A stretch of 64,000 bases of DNA from Sphaerolaimus hirsutus (GCA_964036195.1 OZ038452.1:31135785-31199784), one strand, 5' to 3'; counted from the stretch's first letter, positions 23,544 through 35,037 are shown. Notes: generated by a model from the sequence alone, not told the origin. Program-made: numbers and translations.

Positions 23544-24773
23544 ATGGACAGAGGGCCTAGAAAAGCAGTGCATCTAAATAAATAGGCACAATTACACTGG
23601 CTGGTTCCAGTAGTAATAATGCAAACAATAAGACAGCAATAAGCTAGATTTTGGCACTGCGATTGGAATACACGGTGGTCAATTTTTTATTTCTGACCAT
23701 TTCTCACATTTATAAAAATTTTATGAATGAAATTTGTTGTGATCTGTGCGGGTTTCGCCACAAATTAAACACGTAATTTTAAAACATGTTTTTAGAAATT
23801 CTTTGTCTGTTTAAATCACTGAGGATCAGATTCAGAACAATATACAAAATCGAGAGGCTTAAATAAGGTCACTTGAAGAATCGGGCTAATTTTATTTGGG
23901 CTCAGTAAAATATAAATGTAGCACCAAATTGTTCCCGCACCAATTTAAATCAACCAAATACTAAATAAGGTACATCCTACTTTGTAAAACGCAAAACTGC
24001 GCCACCCTGTATAATATCAGCAAACAACAGAGCCACTCCGTTCCCCAAATAGTGGGTGGTCCGGAAAAACAAAAATGATCGAATTGAAACCACATAGGGC
24101 ACTGTGATGAAATCGGATCACTAGCTGGCACGGAAATGCCACTTTTTATTTGAGCAGTGCATTTTGGAAAGGAAATGCAAATGAATGGTGGTATACAAAT
24201 ATTTTATCGTGTGTAAATTTTGATGTCAATCATATATTTATTCATCTCGAGAGTGCCTTAATTAATGAATGGGGAGGGTACGTGGAATGGAAATGTTTGC
24301 AATACTGATTAGCAATTACTGATTCCGTGTTTGGGATCAATGTCGGGATTTATGTTTGATAGAGAAATCATAAATCAGGGGTCAATTTCAAATGTAGAAA
24401 GTGACAAAAAGCGAAATATTGTGAATGGTAAGTCAAGTGAAAACGACTAAAAAGTGCCAAGTATTTTTCTTGGTAACTTTTCTACTCACTTATCAAATTC
24501 CGAAATGGACACCTGTTAAACACATCATGGAAAACGTGGAGAGTTTTGTTTTCAAGACGTAAATACAAATTGAAATTCGAGAAACCCCAGCATTTACCTG
24601 TTTTATTATTTTTAATTTCAATTTTCAGGGATAATGAAGCTAAAAACCAGTGGTAAACTTCTAGAAATGTTGTACATATTATCAATTTTATTCATGGTAT
24701 ATCAATTTTATAAAAACAGAAAATTCCTTGTCTTGTCGTGAGAATTTCCCCGTTACCCAAACTATTGGTATTC
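23544..24773. other. NAV intron, no recognised feature
   Basis: Unique AT-rich sequence. A minus-strand donor-like GTGAGT at 24484-24489 has no open frame consistent with the missing CH exon. Confidence 0.45.
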
Positions 24774-25294
24774 CATAGTTGTTAAAACGTATTTACGTTT
24801 ACTCCACAAATACGGATACTCGAGTACTGCGTAAATACGTTTACGTTTCCTCCCGAAAAAATACAGGTACTCACTTACTCGCGTACTTTTTAAAAGTACG
24901 CAAGTACAGAAAACGTATTTCAAACAGGTTTTTAATAGGCTTTTTCAAGGTATAAAGGAACCAAAGTGAGAGAAAAGCTTAAAATATGGACATAATATCC
25001 AAAATAGCATAAATATAGGCAATAACAAATTAACTAGTGAATTCGACGGTGAAAAAGTTAAAAAAAGTAGTGATTTTGAGCGAAAATTTAGGCATAATTT
25101 CTCAAAAAAAACACTTTTACGTTTTCCGGGGACAAAAGTAATTTACTCACGTTTACTCAAGTAATTTACTCACGTTTACTCATAAGTAAAAGTATTAAAA
25201 AAAACTTAACGTTTTCTGTACGCACGTGAGTAAAAAATAAATACATTATGTTTACGTTTACTTTTGAAAAAGTTCGGTATATTCAACAACTCTG
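24774..25294. mobile_element. AA-family hAT-like element (AA1)
   Basis: CATAGTTGTTAAAACGTATT at the left and TTCAACAACTCTG at the right. Flanks TGGTATTC and TGGCATCC (6 of 8) look like a worn 8-bp TSD. The interior is built of TTTACGTTTACTC and AAACGTATTTC repeats in both orientations. Confidence 0.8.
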
Positions 25295-25991
25295 TGGCAT
25301 CCCAACCAACTAACAAAGTTGCTGAAGTGCAATGTAATTTTTTTAAACAACTGACCGAATTTTCTCCAGCCCTATCCACATTTGCCACGCGAGTGCCAGC
25401 TGAAACAAAGGAAAGTTTATTTTTCAATAAAAAAGTTGCGAATAATATAAAATTTCTAAAATACACATTGGAAAGTGCCACAGTTTGTATACTCTTTTAC
25501 GTAAATAAACGGTCGCTTTGAACACGGATAGCCAGCATAATACACAATGATTCAACTTCATGTAAACGCACTTTTGTTTACTTGGACATGAAAATATACA
25601 CATGAAAACAAGCTTTTATGCTTGAAAATTTCGCCGCTAATAATAGATTTATTTACATAAATGTTGGTTTTAAATGGACAAAAATGGCCCAACGATGAAA
25701 GAGTATTGCTTTTGGTATGAAAACCAACGTTTTCCAGTCATTACAATATTTCGCATGGACTTATGTCTGATTCAGAAACTTCACAAAAACACAAGCGATT
25801 TCAAAAATATCCCGCTGACCGCACGCTTGATAACGAAATCTACCATATACCGTCTGAACAAAAAAATCTTATTTGACTCAAAACATTACATTGCTCTCAC
25901 TATGGGCGAATTTGGTTGCCATTTTTCAAGTGACTTTATTCATCGAAACACGGTAACACTTTTGTATCGGGTGCAGTCCGATCAGTATACA

Positions 25992-26402
25992 TACCGTAAT
26001 TCTTCGATTTACCCCCCCCCTCCTTGAATTAACCCCCCCCCCTCTCGAAATACCCCCAGGTGTTTTTGGGCTGGGGAAAAAATACCCCCCCCCTCGAAAT
26101 GGCCCCCCGTCTGGAATTATGTACATGATGTATGCAGTGTACATTATGTATATATTGGTTGCAGTTTGCATCGCAGCTATACACATGTACTAGTTTGTGT
26201 AGCGATAGACGTTGATATGTCCAAATATACCCTACTTGGACACGTTGGTTACTTGTTTTGTGTATATAAAAGCGTACTCTTTACTATGAATTTCGTGAAA
26301 ATTTCTGACGAAATAATAAACACCCTCGAATAAGCCCCCCCTCCTCGAAATTTCCACTCTGAAAAAATAAATCCTCTGGGGGTATTTCGAGGAAATACGG
26401 TA
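25992..26402. mobile_element. P-family element (P7)
   Basis: Left TACCGTAATTCTTCGATTTA and right TTTCGAGGAAATACGGTA, with C-runs inside (CCCTCGAAATACCCCC). Followed by a (TA)n run at 26401-26416. A partial P-related right end (GGACTTATTCGAGGATATAC) lies at 26680-26704. Confidence 0.8.
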
Positions 26403-26704
26403 TATATATATATATACGCATGAATAAATGAAGGAAAAGTAATGTAGACACAATGGTAGACATGAGAAGGATGAATATTTTCCAAATCACAGCTGTATGT
26501 TTGCATAATTTTAAGAAATCACCTTGAAAGTCAGGGCAGGCACCTGATCCCGGTTTAAAAAAAAACGACAAAAAATGTATAAAAAACTGTGAAAACATGT
26601 CAAAATTAGGACGGGAAAGTAACTTTTCCCCTCTAACAACTCCCGAGTCTATAAAATCTGACGAAAAAGTAACCCCCTGGGGACTTATTCGAGGATATAC
26701 GGTA

Positions 26705-27584
26705 TATTTCAATATTTTGACACTTGACAGAGCAAGGTATCAGCCCCAGCTTACACTTTAACTAAACTTGGCCTCCTAGGTCGATTTTCCCATAAAAGTG
26801 GGCCAAAGGCACTTACGCAAGCTCAAAGTTTTCCCCAAAATATATGGGGTCGTACATACTCGAGTTAAAACAATTTATAGCTATCTATAGAAATGCATAG
26901 ATGCATGCACACAAAGGTAAAGTGAAATAAGTAAATATCATGCCTAGACATTTTGGGGGCACTTAGTTTGGTGAGGTGTCTATAATTTGTGTGCGCTTAG
27001 CAAGCCTACATAGTATTCTTGTGCTCTTAAATTTTTTGCATAGTCTACCTTATATTGGAGACTGCAAATTTGCAAAACGTTATTTGTAGAACTTTATTAG
27101 AAAAACATGAAATTTCAATAAAAAAATAGTTCCGAGTTCAAAGTATGATTCTGTCAATGTTATCAAGAAACAGCAGAAACAGCTAAATTAAGTGTAAAAA
27201 TTGGTTGAAATGACATATTCATCATGTCGAACGTTGAGCATTTTTATCGACTGTCGATATCGTAAGTTATAATATCATCACAAGCCTACAAAAACACACA
27301 TACAAACACCACCGCATACATTTATTTCATTCCGCCCATGGTAAACGTATAAATATCGACATACTCCAGTAAAACGAATAAATAACAACCTTTGCACATG
27401 CAAAAGTAAATAGGTATGTAAATATTGAACATAACTTCAAAGTCATCAAAACTATCTAAACCAATCCATTTGGCAACACGTCACATTTCAAATTCTCAAG
27501 GTACATGCTATACTTTGTATCAAATGCCACCGACGTGTGTGAAGTTTCCATGTTTGTTTGTGTGTAGGTATTCAGAATCAAGTG
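26705..27584. other. NAV intron, no recognised feature
   Basis: Unique AT-rich sequence; the missing CH exon was searched for here without success. Confidence 0.45.
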
Positions 27585-27730
27585 CCAATTCAGCAAGTGG
27601 ACAAGTGACGAAAAAGTTGTAAGTGAAGAGTTATGAGTGTCAAGTCAGGTGACAAGTAAACTCACAAACACCAACATTGTCTTGTTTTTTAATTAAGTTT
27701 CCTTGTCACTTGACTTGAATATTTTTTTAT
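27585..27730. mobile_element. X-family hairpin MITE, diverged
   Basis: GCCAATTCAGCAAGTGGACA with AAGTGACGAAAAAGTTGTAA, mirrored by TTCCTTGTCACTTGACTTG. The right end is poorly kept. Confidence 0.5.
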
Positions 27731-27777
27731 AATCCTACCACATTTCCCCTTGTGGAATTGGCACCATGCTATCTGCC

Positions 27778-28070
27778 TAGGGTGTCAAATTTCCGTTTTC
27801 GTTTTCCGTTTCCGCAGGAAAATTTTTAACGTTTCCGTTTTCCGTTTTCCGGCAGCTGAAAATTTTTTACCTTTCCGGTTTCCGTTTTCCAGCATTTCAT
27901 TTTTCCGTTTTCCGTTTTCCGGCTGATTTTTTTTACCTTTCCGTTTTTTGCTGAGTGAAATTTTTGTTACCTTTCCGTTTTCCGGCAGAAATTTTTTTTA
28001 CCTTTCCGTTTTCCGTTTTCCGAAAAGTGAAAATTTTTACCTTTCCGTAAAAAATTGTTTTGACACCCTA
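27778..28070. mobile_element. Q-related hAT-like element with TTTTCCG arrays (Q10)
   Basis: TAGGGTGTCAAATTTCCGTT at the left and TTTTGACACCCTA at the right. Flanks TATCTGCC and CATCTGCC (7 of 8) are an 8-bp TSD. Nearly the whole interior is degenerate TTTCCGTTTTCCG repeats separated by GAAAATTTTT. Confidence 0.88.
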
Positions 28071-28584
28071 CATCTGCCTGAAATTGTTACTGCTGAAAAT
28101 TTCAGAGGGAAAGAAAACAGATCTGAAGGTTTACAAACTTTCTGACAGAATTCCATCAAACTAAAAATCCACAGTATCACTAATATCGGAACACACCAAA
28201 CATGTTAGTATTATTTACATGCTTACAAATCTAAATCTATTACGATTTATAAATACATAAATACATAAATACATGATGGATACTGAAATGTAACTAAAGG
28301 GATTTTGAGCAGCGCAGACACTCTGGCGCCCTAATACTGATTATACTCATCTTATCAGTTGACATGTTTGTTTAATTTAGTGACAACTTATAACTGATAA
28401 GTGACAGTTGACTAATTGTTGTATTTTAAACTTTCTCGGATAAGTGAAACTAAAATAAAATGCTTGGCATGGAAAAAAACTGGGAAATTTATTTAAAAAA
28501 ATAGTTCAAATGGGATCAACAAATGGGAAAACATGCATTAAAATTTTTTATACCTCTCTTGTGTATCTCTTTCCCAGCCATCAG

Positions 28585-28960
28585 AGGGGGGGCTAACAGG
28601 GCGGTGGGTTTCGAGTAGGGATGGCAAGCGCATTTTTTCAACCGCTTTTTTTAAAAACGCCGCTTTTTAAAAAAAAAGCGCAAGGGTCCCAGCGCTTTTT
28701 TTAAAAAAAGAGCGCTGGTAAATTTTGTTGTACCTATGCACAAGGTATTTTGTTGTTGTTGTTTTGCGCGCAAGCGCACAATTTCACATGCACATTACCA
28801 CTGGTGGAGCTTTCTAGGTAATGTCTTGACATTTTTTGAAAAAAAGTGAAAGCGCGTTTTTTTTAAAAGAGCGCTTTTTAAAAAAAGGGGGCCGTTGAAA
28901 AAAAGCGCTTTTTATCCATCCCTAGTTTCGAGGGGGACATATTCGAGGATATACTGTATG
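28585..28960. mobile_element. P-related fragment interrupted by Q4
   Basis: GAGGGGGGGCTAACAGGGCG before 28616 and GAGGGGGACATATTCGAGG then ATATACTGTA after 28924 fit a diverged P right half split by Q4. Confidence 0.55.
28616..28924. mobile_element. Q-family hAT-like element with GCGCTTTTTT arrays (Q4)
   Basis: TAGGGATGGCAAGCGCATTT at the left and TTTTTATCCATCCCTA at the right, with a perfect 8-bp TSD GTTTCGAG (28608-28615 and 28925-28932). The arrays are AAAAAAGCGC / GCGCTTTTTT; the core holds TTGCGCGCAAGCGCACAATT. Confidence 0.93.
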
Positions 28961-29057
28961 TGATTTTTTTCAATGCTTATCCCGACTTTCCAAAATCCCA
29001 GCCCCGCTCCAGACTTCAAAAAGCAAAGAAAACCTAATTCCATGGTGACACGTTTGG

Positions 29058-29554
29058 GAAGAGGGGGGAGGTGGACCGCCCAACTAAATAACTATCTATA
29101 TATCCCGGGGGCCGGTCAGCTGTCTAACTATCCTGGAGACAAATTTTTTTGGCTACTACCACTTAACCCCCCCCCCCCCCAATTGGACAGCTATTTATCT
29201 ATTTATTTGGAATGATTTTTGAAAATTATACCTTATTATTGTTAAAAATCGCTAATTTTCATGCCATTTTATAGATTTTCACCTCCAAAATCACTGGTTT
29301 ATGTTCCTAATTGTCGATTTTCAGCTAGGTATTTTTAGTAGGTTAAGTTCTTGTATACCTATTTTGAGCTATTGTACACCTACTTTTAGCGATTTTTCCC
29401 CTTTTCTTCTTTTTACACATTGGGAAAACCTATATATCAAACCCCCGCAACCCGACCCCCCCCTTCAATTTTTTCCAACTAGGTATGTATCTATCCAGAG
29501 GAGCAATTTGCTATCTATCCAACCCCCCGGAGGTTCAAAATGTAGGAAACCCCT
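29058..29554. mobile_element. R-family MITE, left end worn
   Basis: GACAAATTTTTTTGGCTACT, a C-run, CTATTTATCTATTTATTTGG, CTATCCAGAGGAGCAATTTG and the right end GGAAACCCCTG follow R order. The left TIR is not recognisable. Confidence 0.7.
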
Positions 29555-29555
29555 G

Positions 29556-29724
29556 GGGCCAGTTCCGCAAGTGGAGAAGTGAGAAGTAAAACGCAAAAGC
29601 GAAGTCAAATGGAAAAAGCAAAGTGGATGGAGAAGTAAAATGGCAAACGCGAAGTGAAATTACTTTTTTTACTTCGCCTTTGCCATTTCACTTCTAACTT
29701 CTCCACTTACGGAACTTGCACCTT
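29556..29724. mobile_element. X-family hairpin MITE
   Basis: GGCCAGTTCCGCAAGTGGAG at the left and CTTCTCCACTTACGGAACTT at the right. Interior units AAAAGCGAAGT(C/G)AAATGG and their complements. It starts right beside the R end at 29554. Confidence 0.8.
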
Positions 29725-29884
29725 GTTTCCATTCATGGTTGATTTTTATGGAAACAAAAAAGCAAATCACATTAAGCTTTTCTGGCCACTTCAAATGAAA
29801 TTTGATAAATACTGGGAAAAGCAAGACAGTACAATTGACTAAATCCGAATTTTTTAATGAGATTTGAGATTTTCGTATGGAATC

Positions 29885-30558
29885 TAGGGTTGGAAAAAAA
29901 ATCAATCTTTTTTAAATGCTTTGATTTTTTTATCAATTTTTTTTAAATTAAATTTAAATTAAAATCAGATTTTTTTAAAAATCACCCAAAATGAGGGTAT
30001 AGAGAAAAAATATGTGTATGTTAAGTGTCAGACAATGTATTGTTATGTCTATTGTGGTCATTTTATGACTGTGAAGTCATGGGATAGTATTATAAGCAGT
30101 GATTTCTTTCAAAAATATCCATTTTACGTTAACTTATTACGTATATCGCCTTTTGTCGAACGTTCGTGACTTCAAGTGAAGTTGAGCATGGAATAGTGCT
30201 TAAATAAGAGAAAGCTAACACATTGTCAATGATGCTACACACTGTAGAAGTATGTAGAAGCACATTGGCTGGGTATCATATACTACACTAGCATATCACG
30301 GCTTATTATTACACCGCAGCATGAATAAATGCAATTTTTTACACTAAAAATGCTCCAAAACCCATGAAAACACCACCAATGGTAATGTGTATTGGAAATT
30401 GCGCGCTTGCGTGCAAAAAATTGCAAAATACATAGTGCAAATTAACCAGAAATTTTTCATTTTGATTTTTGTAAATCAAAATCAGTTTCCACCCCTTGAT
30501 TTTTTTTTAAATCAGATTTTTTTTAAAAATCAGTTAAAAAAATCAAGTGCCAACCCTA
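29885..30558. mobile_element. Q-family hAT-like element with AAATCAGATTTTTT arrays (Q2)
   Basis: TAGGGTTGGAAAAAAAATCA at the left and AAGTGCCAACCCTA at the right, with a perfect 8-bp TSD ATGGAATC (29877-29884 and 30559-30566). Arrays of TTTAAATC / GATTTTTTT. The core matches Q1 over several hundred bases, including GTCATGGGATAGTATTATAA and GCGCGCTTGCGTGCAAAA. Confidence 0.93.
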
Positions 30559-31189
30559 ATGGAATCTGATCATTTTTATACTCGACATTCATATTACAGC
30601 GAGAAATAAAGGTAACTCTTCTCTGAGTTTCCATATAGAAACACCGTCTTAGCGTAATTTCACAGGTTTTCAAGGTTGCGATGAAACATTAAGGTTTATA
30701 AAAAACAGCTGAAATGCAATCCAAATAGATCTATTGTGACAACGTTGCAGATTTTTATTTGTAGAAAAAAATCGTTTCTGTTTTTGAGAATTATAAAGTG
30801 AGGCATAAATAAAAAAATAATGTATTTTAACATAAAAATAAAAACGCGGGAAAGATTTGACCGAACATCTCACACCGTAATGATTATTGCTGTGTTTTCA
30901 TGAATCACTCGATCAGGCACCAATTCACCGATGTTATGTGATGAAAAATTGCTCCTTCATGACATGGGATACGACAAGTTTCACTGCAAAATTGGCACCG
31001 CGTACACACGTTTCACAGCTTTGCTAAAAGTTCAATCTGGATGCATAAACGTGCCAGCCACCATCTATTTTTCAAAACAATTTCGTCGCGCCAAAAAAAG
31101 GTTAAATGTCACAAAAACAGACACACCTATCATTTGTAAAAACAGAAAGGTACTTGAATGAGCAAAATCGGTGGCTTAAAAATGTCATA

Positions 31190-31342
31190 TCGGAGACACG
31201 CACACTGGGTGTCAACTGGTTGCTATGTCAATTAAAATTATATTTAGTTGACGGATCGGAGGAAATTTCCACATGCACATAGCGCGCATGTCAAAAAGGA
31301 TTTAATATTGACATAATCCATAATCAACTAGTGTGTAGAGTC
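31190..31342. mobile_element. W-family element (W7)
   Basis: ACGCACACTGGGTGTCAACT at the left and CAACTAGTGTGTAGAGTC at the right, followed by ATT (31343-31345). The left boundary is approximate. Confidence 0.6.
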
Positions 31343-31345
31343 ATT

Positions 31346-31566
31346 GCCGCTGCACACACTAGTTTACTAACGCAAAACTAAGAATTTGGTAAACTCATTT
31401 TTTTGTTTCCTAGCTCATCTGAGTTTACTGGAATGTGTTATTTTCAATCTCCGTCAACTGTAGTTGACGAACAGCTCATTTAGGTAAACTCAGATGCGCT
31501 CATAAGCCGAGAAATGAGTTTACCAAATTCTTAGTTTACCGTTAGTAAACTACTGTGTACAGCGCC
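31346..31566. mobile_element. W-family hairpin element (W8)
   Basis: GCCGCTGCACACACTAGTTT and AACTACTGTGTACAGCGCC ends with ATT on both sides (31343-31345, 31567-31569). The arms (ACTAAGAATTTGGTAAACTC and complement) form a long hairpin. Confidence 0.85.
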
Positions 31567-31569
31567 ATT

Positions 31570-31770
31570 GTTGCTATGCACACCGATGTCAACTGTTTCC
31601 ATGTCAATTCGAATTTCCGTTGACTGGCCGCAGAACCATCTCCACATAAGCATTTCACAATTTCTAAAAACAAGTAAATATAGCGGGCTACGCATTTGAA
31701 CGTGATTGTGCGATGAGTCAACTAAAATCTGAATTGACACCCGGTGTCAACTAGCGTGCGTAGCGTCGCA
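31570..31770. mobile_element. W-family element (W9)
   Basis: Starts directly after the ATT that ends W8: GTTGCTATGCACACCGATG; it ends CAACTAGCGTGCGTAGCGTC before an ATT (31771-31773). The interior has TGTCAATTCGAATT and TCAACTAAAATCTGAATTGA. Confidence 0.7.
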
Positions 31771-32156
31771 ATTCCTGCTCAATGTCAATGTTTCGTTTCA
31801 TTTCCTGTTCTCACGTTCTAAAGGATTAGTTTGAAATGTAGAAAAAATCAGGAATTTACAGGAAGCATCCATTGCATATGAAATTTTATATGGATTGTGT
31901 TTTCTTTAGAATTGCCAGCCGCCGGTGTGTATTTTCGTAATTTGTGTATTTTGGCTTTTTATGTTACGTATTTATTTATCTAAAAAAATCACGGGTTATA
32001 ATATAAAACCGTAGGTTCAGAAAGATATCTGAAATCGCTGGAGGGATGGGTAAAATACTAATAATACTTTTTAATTTATTTATCAGAGTCAGCACCCTTA
32101 AAAATGCTACGGGAAATTGACATTCCCTGCATTTCGCATTTATCACCCAGGCCCCT

Positions 32157-32210
32157 GATAGGGTTCAAACGATGTATCGTATCGAATATCGGATATCGAC
32201 CATTTGAAGT
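32157..32210. mobile_element. Q-family solo left end
   Basis: TAGGGTTCAAACGATGTATC followed by ATCGAATATCGGATATCGAC repeats. No matching right end was found nearby. Confidence 0.45.
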
Positions 32211-32383
32211 CAGAAAATGCTGATATGCTATTTTTTGCAACATGCCCTTAGGCAATTGGGTTATGAGTATGAACTGTAATATCTATCAATTGTTGTTTGC
32301 CTGATACACTTTGATTCATCACGTTTTTCTTCCATTTCTACTTTTGACTGATGTAAACCTGGTTAAAATGAGTCTGCATCAGA

Positions 32384-33160
32384 ATCCAAACGTGCATAAT
32401 CCAAACAGCATAATCCAAACACTTTTGTAGCATAATCCTAACAAAAATGAGGAAAAATCCAAACACTTTCATTGTGCCATCAACTGCAGCATAATCCAAA
32501 TAAAATGAGGCAGAATCCAAACAAAATGAGGCAGAATCCAAACAGAAATAAGGCAAAATCCAAACACTCATAATGTACTGTCCCTGTGTATTTATGTACA
32601 ATTATGGATGTGTAATAGGTGTGTGATATTATTATGGAAGTTCAAGCACAGGTCATCAGTCATCCAAACAAAATTAGGCAGAATCCAAACAGAAACCAGG
32701 AAAAATCTATACAAACATTCTAAACCATTCCAAAATGAGCTGATTTTAGAAGAAAAAATTTAAATATAATCTCAGAAAATCTGTCACAGAAAATGTGATA
32801 ATTTTCATGATGTGAATCATTGATGTGAAAATGCTAACTCACTCTGAAAAATGTGGTGACTGAGATATTTTCAAAATTCAAATGAGATATTATTGCTGCT
32901 TGCCAATGACCTGTGCTTGAACTTCCATAATAATATCACACACCTAACAAAAATCAATAATTGTACATAAACACATAGGAAAAGTACATCATCAGTGTTT
33001 GGATTTTGCCTGGTTTTTGTTTGGATTCTGCCTCATTTTGTTTGGATTATGCTGTAGTTGGTAGCGCAAAAAAAGTGTTTGAATTTTGCCTCATTTTTGT
33101 TTGGATTATGCTACAAAAGTGTTTGGATTATGCTGTTTGGATTATGCACGTTTGGATTTT
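32384..33160. mobile_element. Z element with AATCCAAAC repeats
   Basis: The left arm repeats CATAATCCAAAC and GAATCCAAACA; the right arm (32990-33160) repeats GTTTGGATTATGC as its inverse, both ending with an ACGTGCATAATCC-type unit. The centre (32630-32960) has a second inverted pair around TCCATAATAATATCACACAC. No ORF of interest. Confidence 0.8.
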
Positions 33161-33189
33161 GATCTTTACCCGTTAAAATCACGTGTACC

Positions 33190-33443
33190 CAGGAGTCTCC
33201 TAGGGGGGAGGGGGGCTGGGGGGGCTGCCCCCCCCCCTCAAATCGCTCAGCTATCTATCTATCTGGAGTGGTTTTTTAGAAATTTTGCCCCAATTTTCGC
33301 TCAAAATCACTCATTTTCGCACCTTTTTATGGTTTTCCACCTTCAAAATCGTGCTTTCCAGCTATATACATTGTTATATACCTTTTTTTTGCAATTTTAT
33401 ACCTACTTTTGGCTACTTTCAACTGATTATTAGCGATTTTTTT
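33190..33443. mobile_element. R-family MITE, truncated right end
   Basis: CCAGGAGTCTCCTAGGGG, G-run, C-run, CTCAGCTATCTATCTATCTG, CAATTTTCGCTCAAAATCAC and TATATACATTGTTATATACC follow R order up to TTAGCGATTTTTTTG. The last third is missing. Confidence 0.75.
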
Positions 33444-33845
33444 GATTCGCGAACGCGACCCCGCCTTTTTCTTTTTCAAATATTTTTCTTTTTGTGAAAG
33501 TGCATACATAAGTATCCAGCTCGCGCGTTATCGACCAAGACATAAATAATTTTGGGCGCATACTTTGCGGTCCGCCGAGTATACCTAAGTTGAATCAACT
33601 AAATATTAGAAATGTACATCTCCCAGATGTGCTATTTGCATAGGGACCATATTGAGGACATATCCTGTAAGTCCTGGTGTTTCGAGGGAATGCCCTGATC
33701 CCTGATTAGGTAATCCCATTTCACTATAAAAGATATTCCTTTCTAAACAAAATGTGACACTTTTCAAGGTATCGCAACGATTTTCTATTTTAAAAAAACT
33801 TATTGAAAATAAGAAAAAAATTAAATTTTTTTAAAGAAAACTCAC

Positions 33846-33963
33846 AAACTGCCTCAATGACGTCCAATAAAATGGCCGGGCTTTGAGCATCCTTCTGCAA
33901 ATCTCTGATGAGCCGCGGTTTGTGCACCTTTTCCAGGTAGTGGTTCGCCCAGTCGGAGTAAAT
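33846..33963 (-). CDS. sick: NAV/sickle-like exon B, start of calponin-homology domain
   Basis: The exon encodes IYSDWANHYLEKVHKPRLIR and continues to ILLDVIEAV, the hallmark beginning of the navigator CH domain (the I-Y-[ST]-D-W-A-N-H-Y-L motif followed by K-R-L-I-x-D-L-Q). The acceptor is tcaatttgcag|ATT at 33964-33965. The donor is GTTT|GTGAGT at 33845-33844, a strong consensus. It is 118 bp, or 39 codons plus one base (T), so it is entered in phase 0, matching exon A, and left in phase 1. In NAV proteins this CH domain is single and N-terminal. The match to the family is direct and is the best anchor for the whole gene. The intron to exon A is 3,351 bp and carries R, U, W and K transposons. 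Confidence 0.95.
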
Positions 33964-34034
33964 CTGCAAATTGAGTGAATATTGAATGTTTTGCTTTAGC
34001 ACATTTCAACCTGTGTGCAACCACTGTTCTTATT

Positions 34035-34247
34035 CGGCCCACACACACTGGTTGACATTAAAATTCATGTAAACTAGGTAAATTGAATTAAAATTTGGTT
34101 AATTATGTGATTTCAACTACGTGATTTCAACAGTGACACATAATTTTTATTGTTTCTGTTATGTGTGATGCTTTTAAAAATTATTTGTGTTATTTGGTTG
34201 ACATTCAGTTGACACGAATTAGCGATGTCAACTAGTGTGCGTGTGCC
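34035..34247. mobile_element. W-family element (W5)
   Basis: GGCCCACACACACTGGTTGA and ATGTCAACTAGTGTGCGTGT ends. Interior AATTAAAATTTGGTTAATTA and TTGACATTCAGTTGACACGA resembles W4 more than W1-W3. It lies just 5' of NAV exon B in the intron. Confidence 0.8.
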
Positions 34248-34449
34248 AATCTTGACCGAACTTCATGTTCTACGATAATATTTACACCTTTACCTAGTTT
34301 GGTTTCGGGATACTTGTTCAAATTACCTATTAGGGGGTCATTTTTCAAGTTTTCTGAGAAAACTGCTTCAATGTTCGCTACCCCGACCACCGCAGCACCC
34401 CAACCCCAGACTAAACACCTGGTTGATTCCAAAAACGAGACCCCTCACT

Positions 34450-34900
34450 CAAGGACGCATCCAGGGGGGGGCGGGGGGGGGGGCTGCAGCCCCCCCCCCC
34501 GTTCCCGGGGTGAGACCTAAAAAGTCCCGGAAAATGCAACTTTTCATGTATATTTTTCTATGTTTCTCAAAAATTTTGCGCGCAAGCGCGCAATGTCTTC
34601 CCCATGCATTGTATTTTCAGCGGATTGGTCCCTGTAAACAATGATCCTCGGAAATGAGCATATTTTTGCGACTTTCGCTGTATATGTATGCATATTTACA
34701 TACATATAAAGCGGTTCCTGGCGCTGGCGCCAACGCCAATAACGCCATGGTGTGGCGCCTTTGTATGGCGCTAGCGCCAAAACCCCTTTCCGTCCCTATA
34801 TAGGGAAAAATTTTAGGGGGGGCTGAGCACCCCCCGTTCGCCGGGCTCCGTAAACAAGCAGCCCCCCCCCCCCCACTCAAAAATCCTGGATACGTCCCTG
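34450..34900. mobile_element. K-family hAT-like MITE (K2)
   Basis: CAAGGACGCATCCAGGGG and CCTGGATACGTCCCTG with a perfect 8-bp TSD CCCTCACT (34442-34449 and 34901-34908). Order is the reverse of K1: G-run, GTGAGACCTAAAAAGTC, GCGCGCAAGCGCGCAATG, ATGTATGCATATTTACATAC, GGCGCCAACGCC, C-runs, CTCAAAAATCCTGG. Confidence 0.95.
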
Positions 34901-34908
34901 CCCTCACT

Positions 34909-35037
34909 AGTGATGGAAAAGCGCCATGGCGCTTGGCGCTATATTTGCGCTGCACCGGGAACAAAACGGCTAGCGCTGAGGTTGGGAAAAGCGCCATGGC
35001 ATTTTTGGCGCTTGGCGTCAAACCCTGGCGCTTTTTG
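34909..35037. mobile_element. Possible short GGCGC-rich element
   Basis: TAGTGATGGAAAAGCGCCAT at the left and TTTTTGCACATCGCTA at the right with GCGCCATGGCGC / GCGCTTGGCGC repeats, like a Q element. A similar piece is at 60437-60556 (TAGTGATAGGATGGCGC ... GCGCTTTTCCATCACTA). No TSD. Confidence 0.4.

Noticed and set aside
25674..26027. 117-codon plus-strand ORF
   Set aside because: No recognisable domain or splice sites, and its end runs into the TIR of P7.
30931..31161. 76-codon plus-strand ORF with fairly protein-like sequence
   Set aside because: No homology recognised and no acceptor/donor of quality; the opposite strand is the coding strand of the surrounding gene. Kept only as a note.
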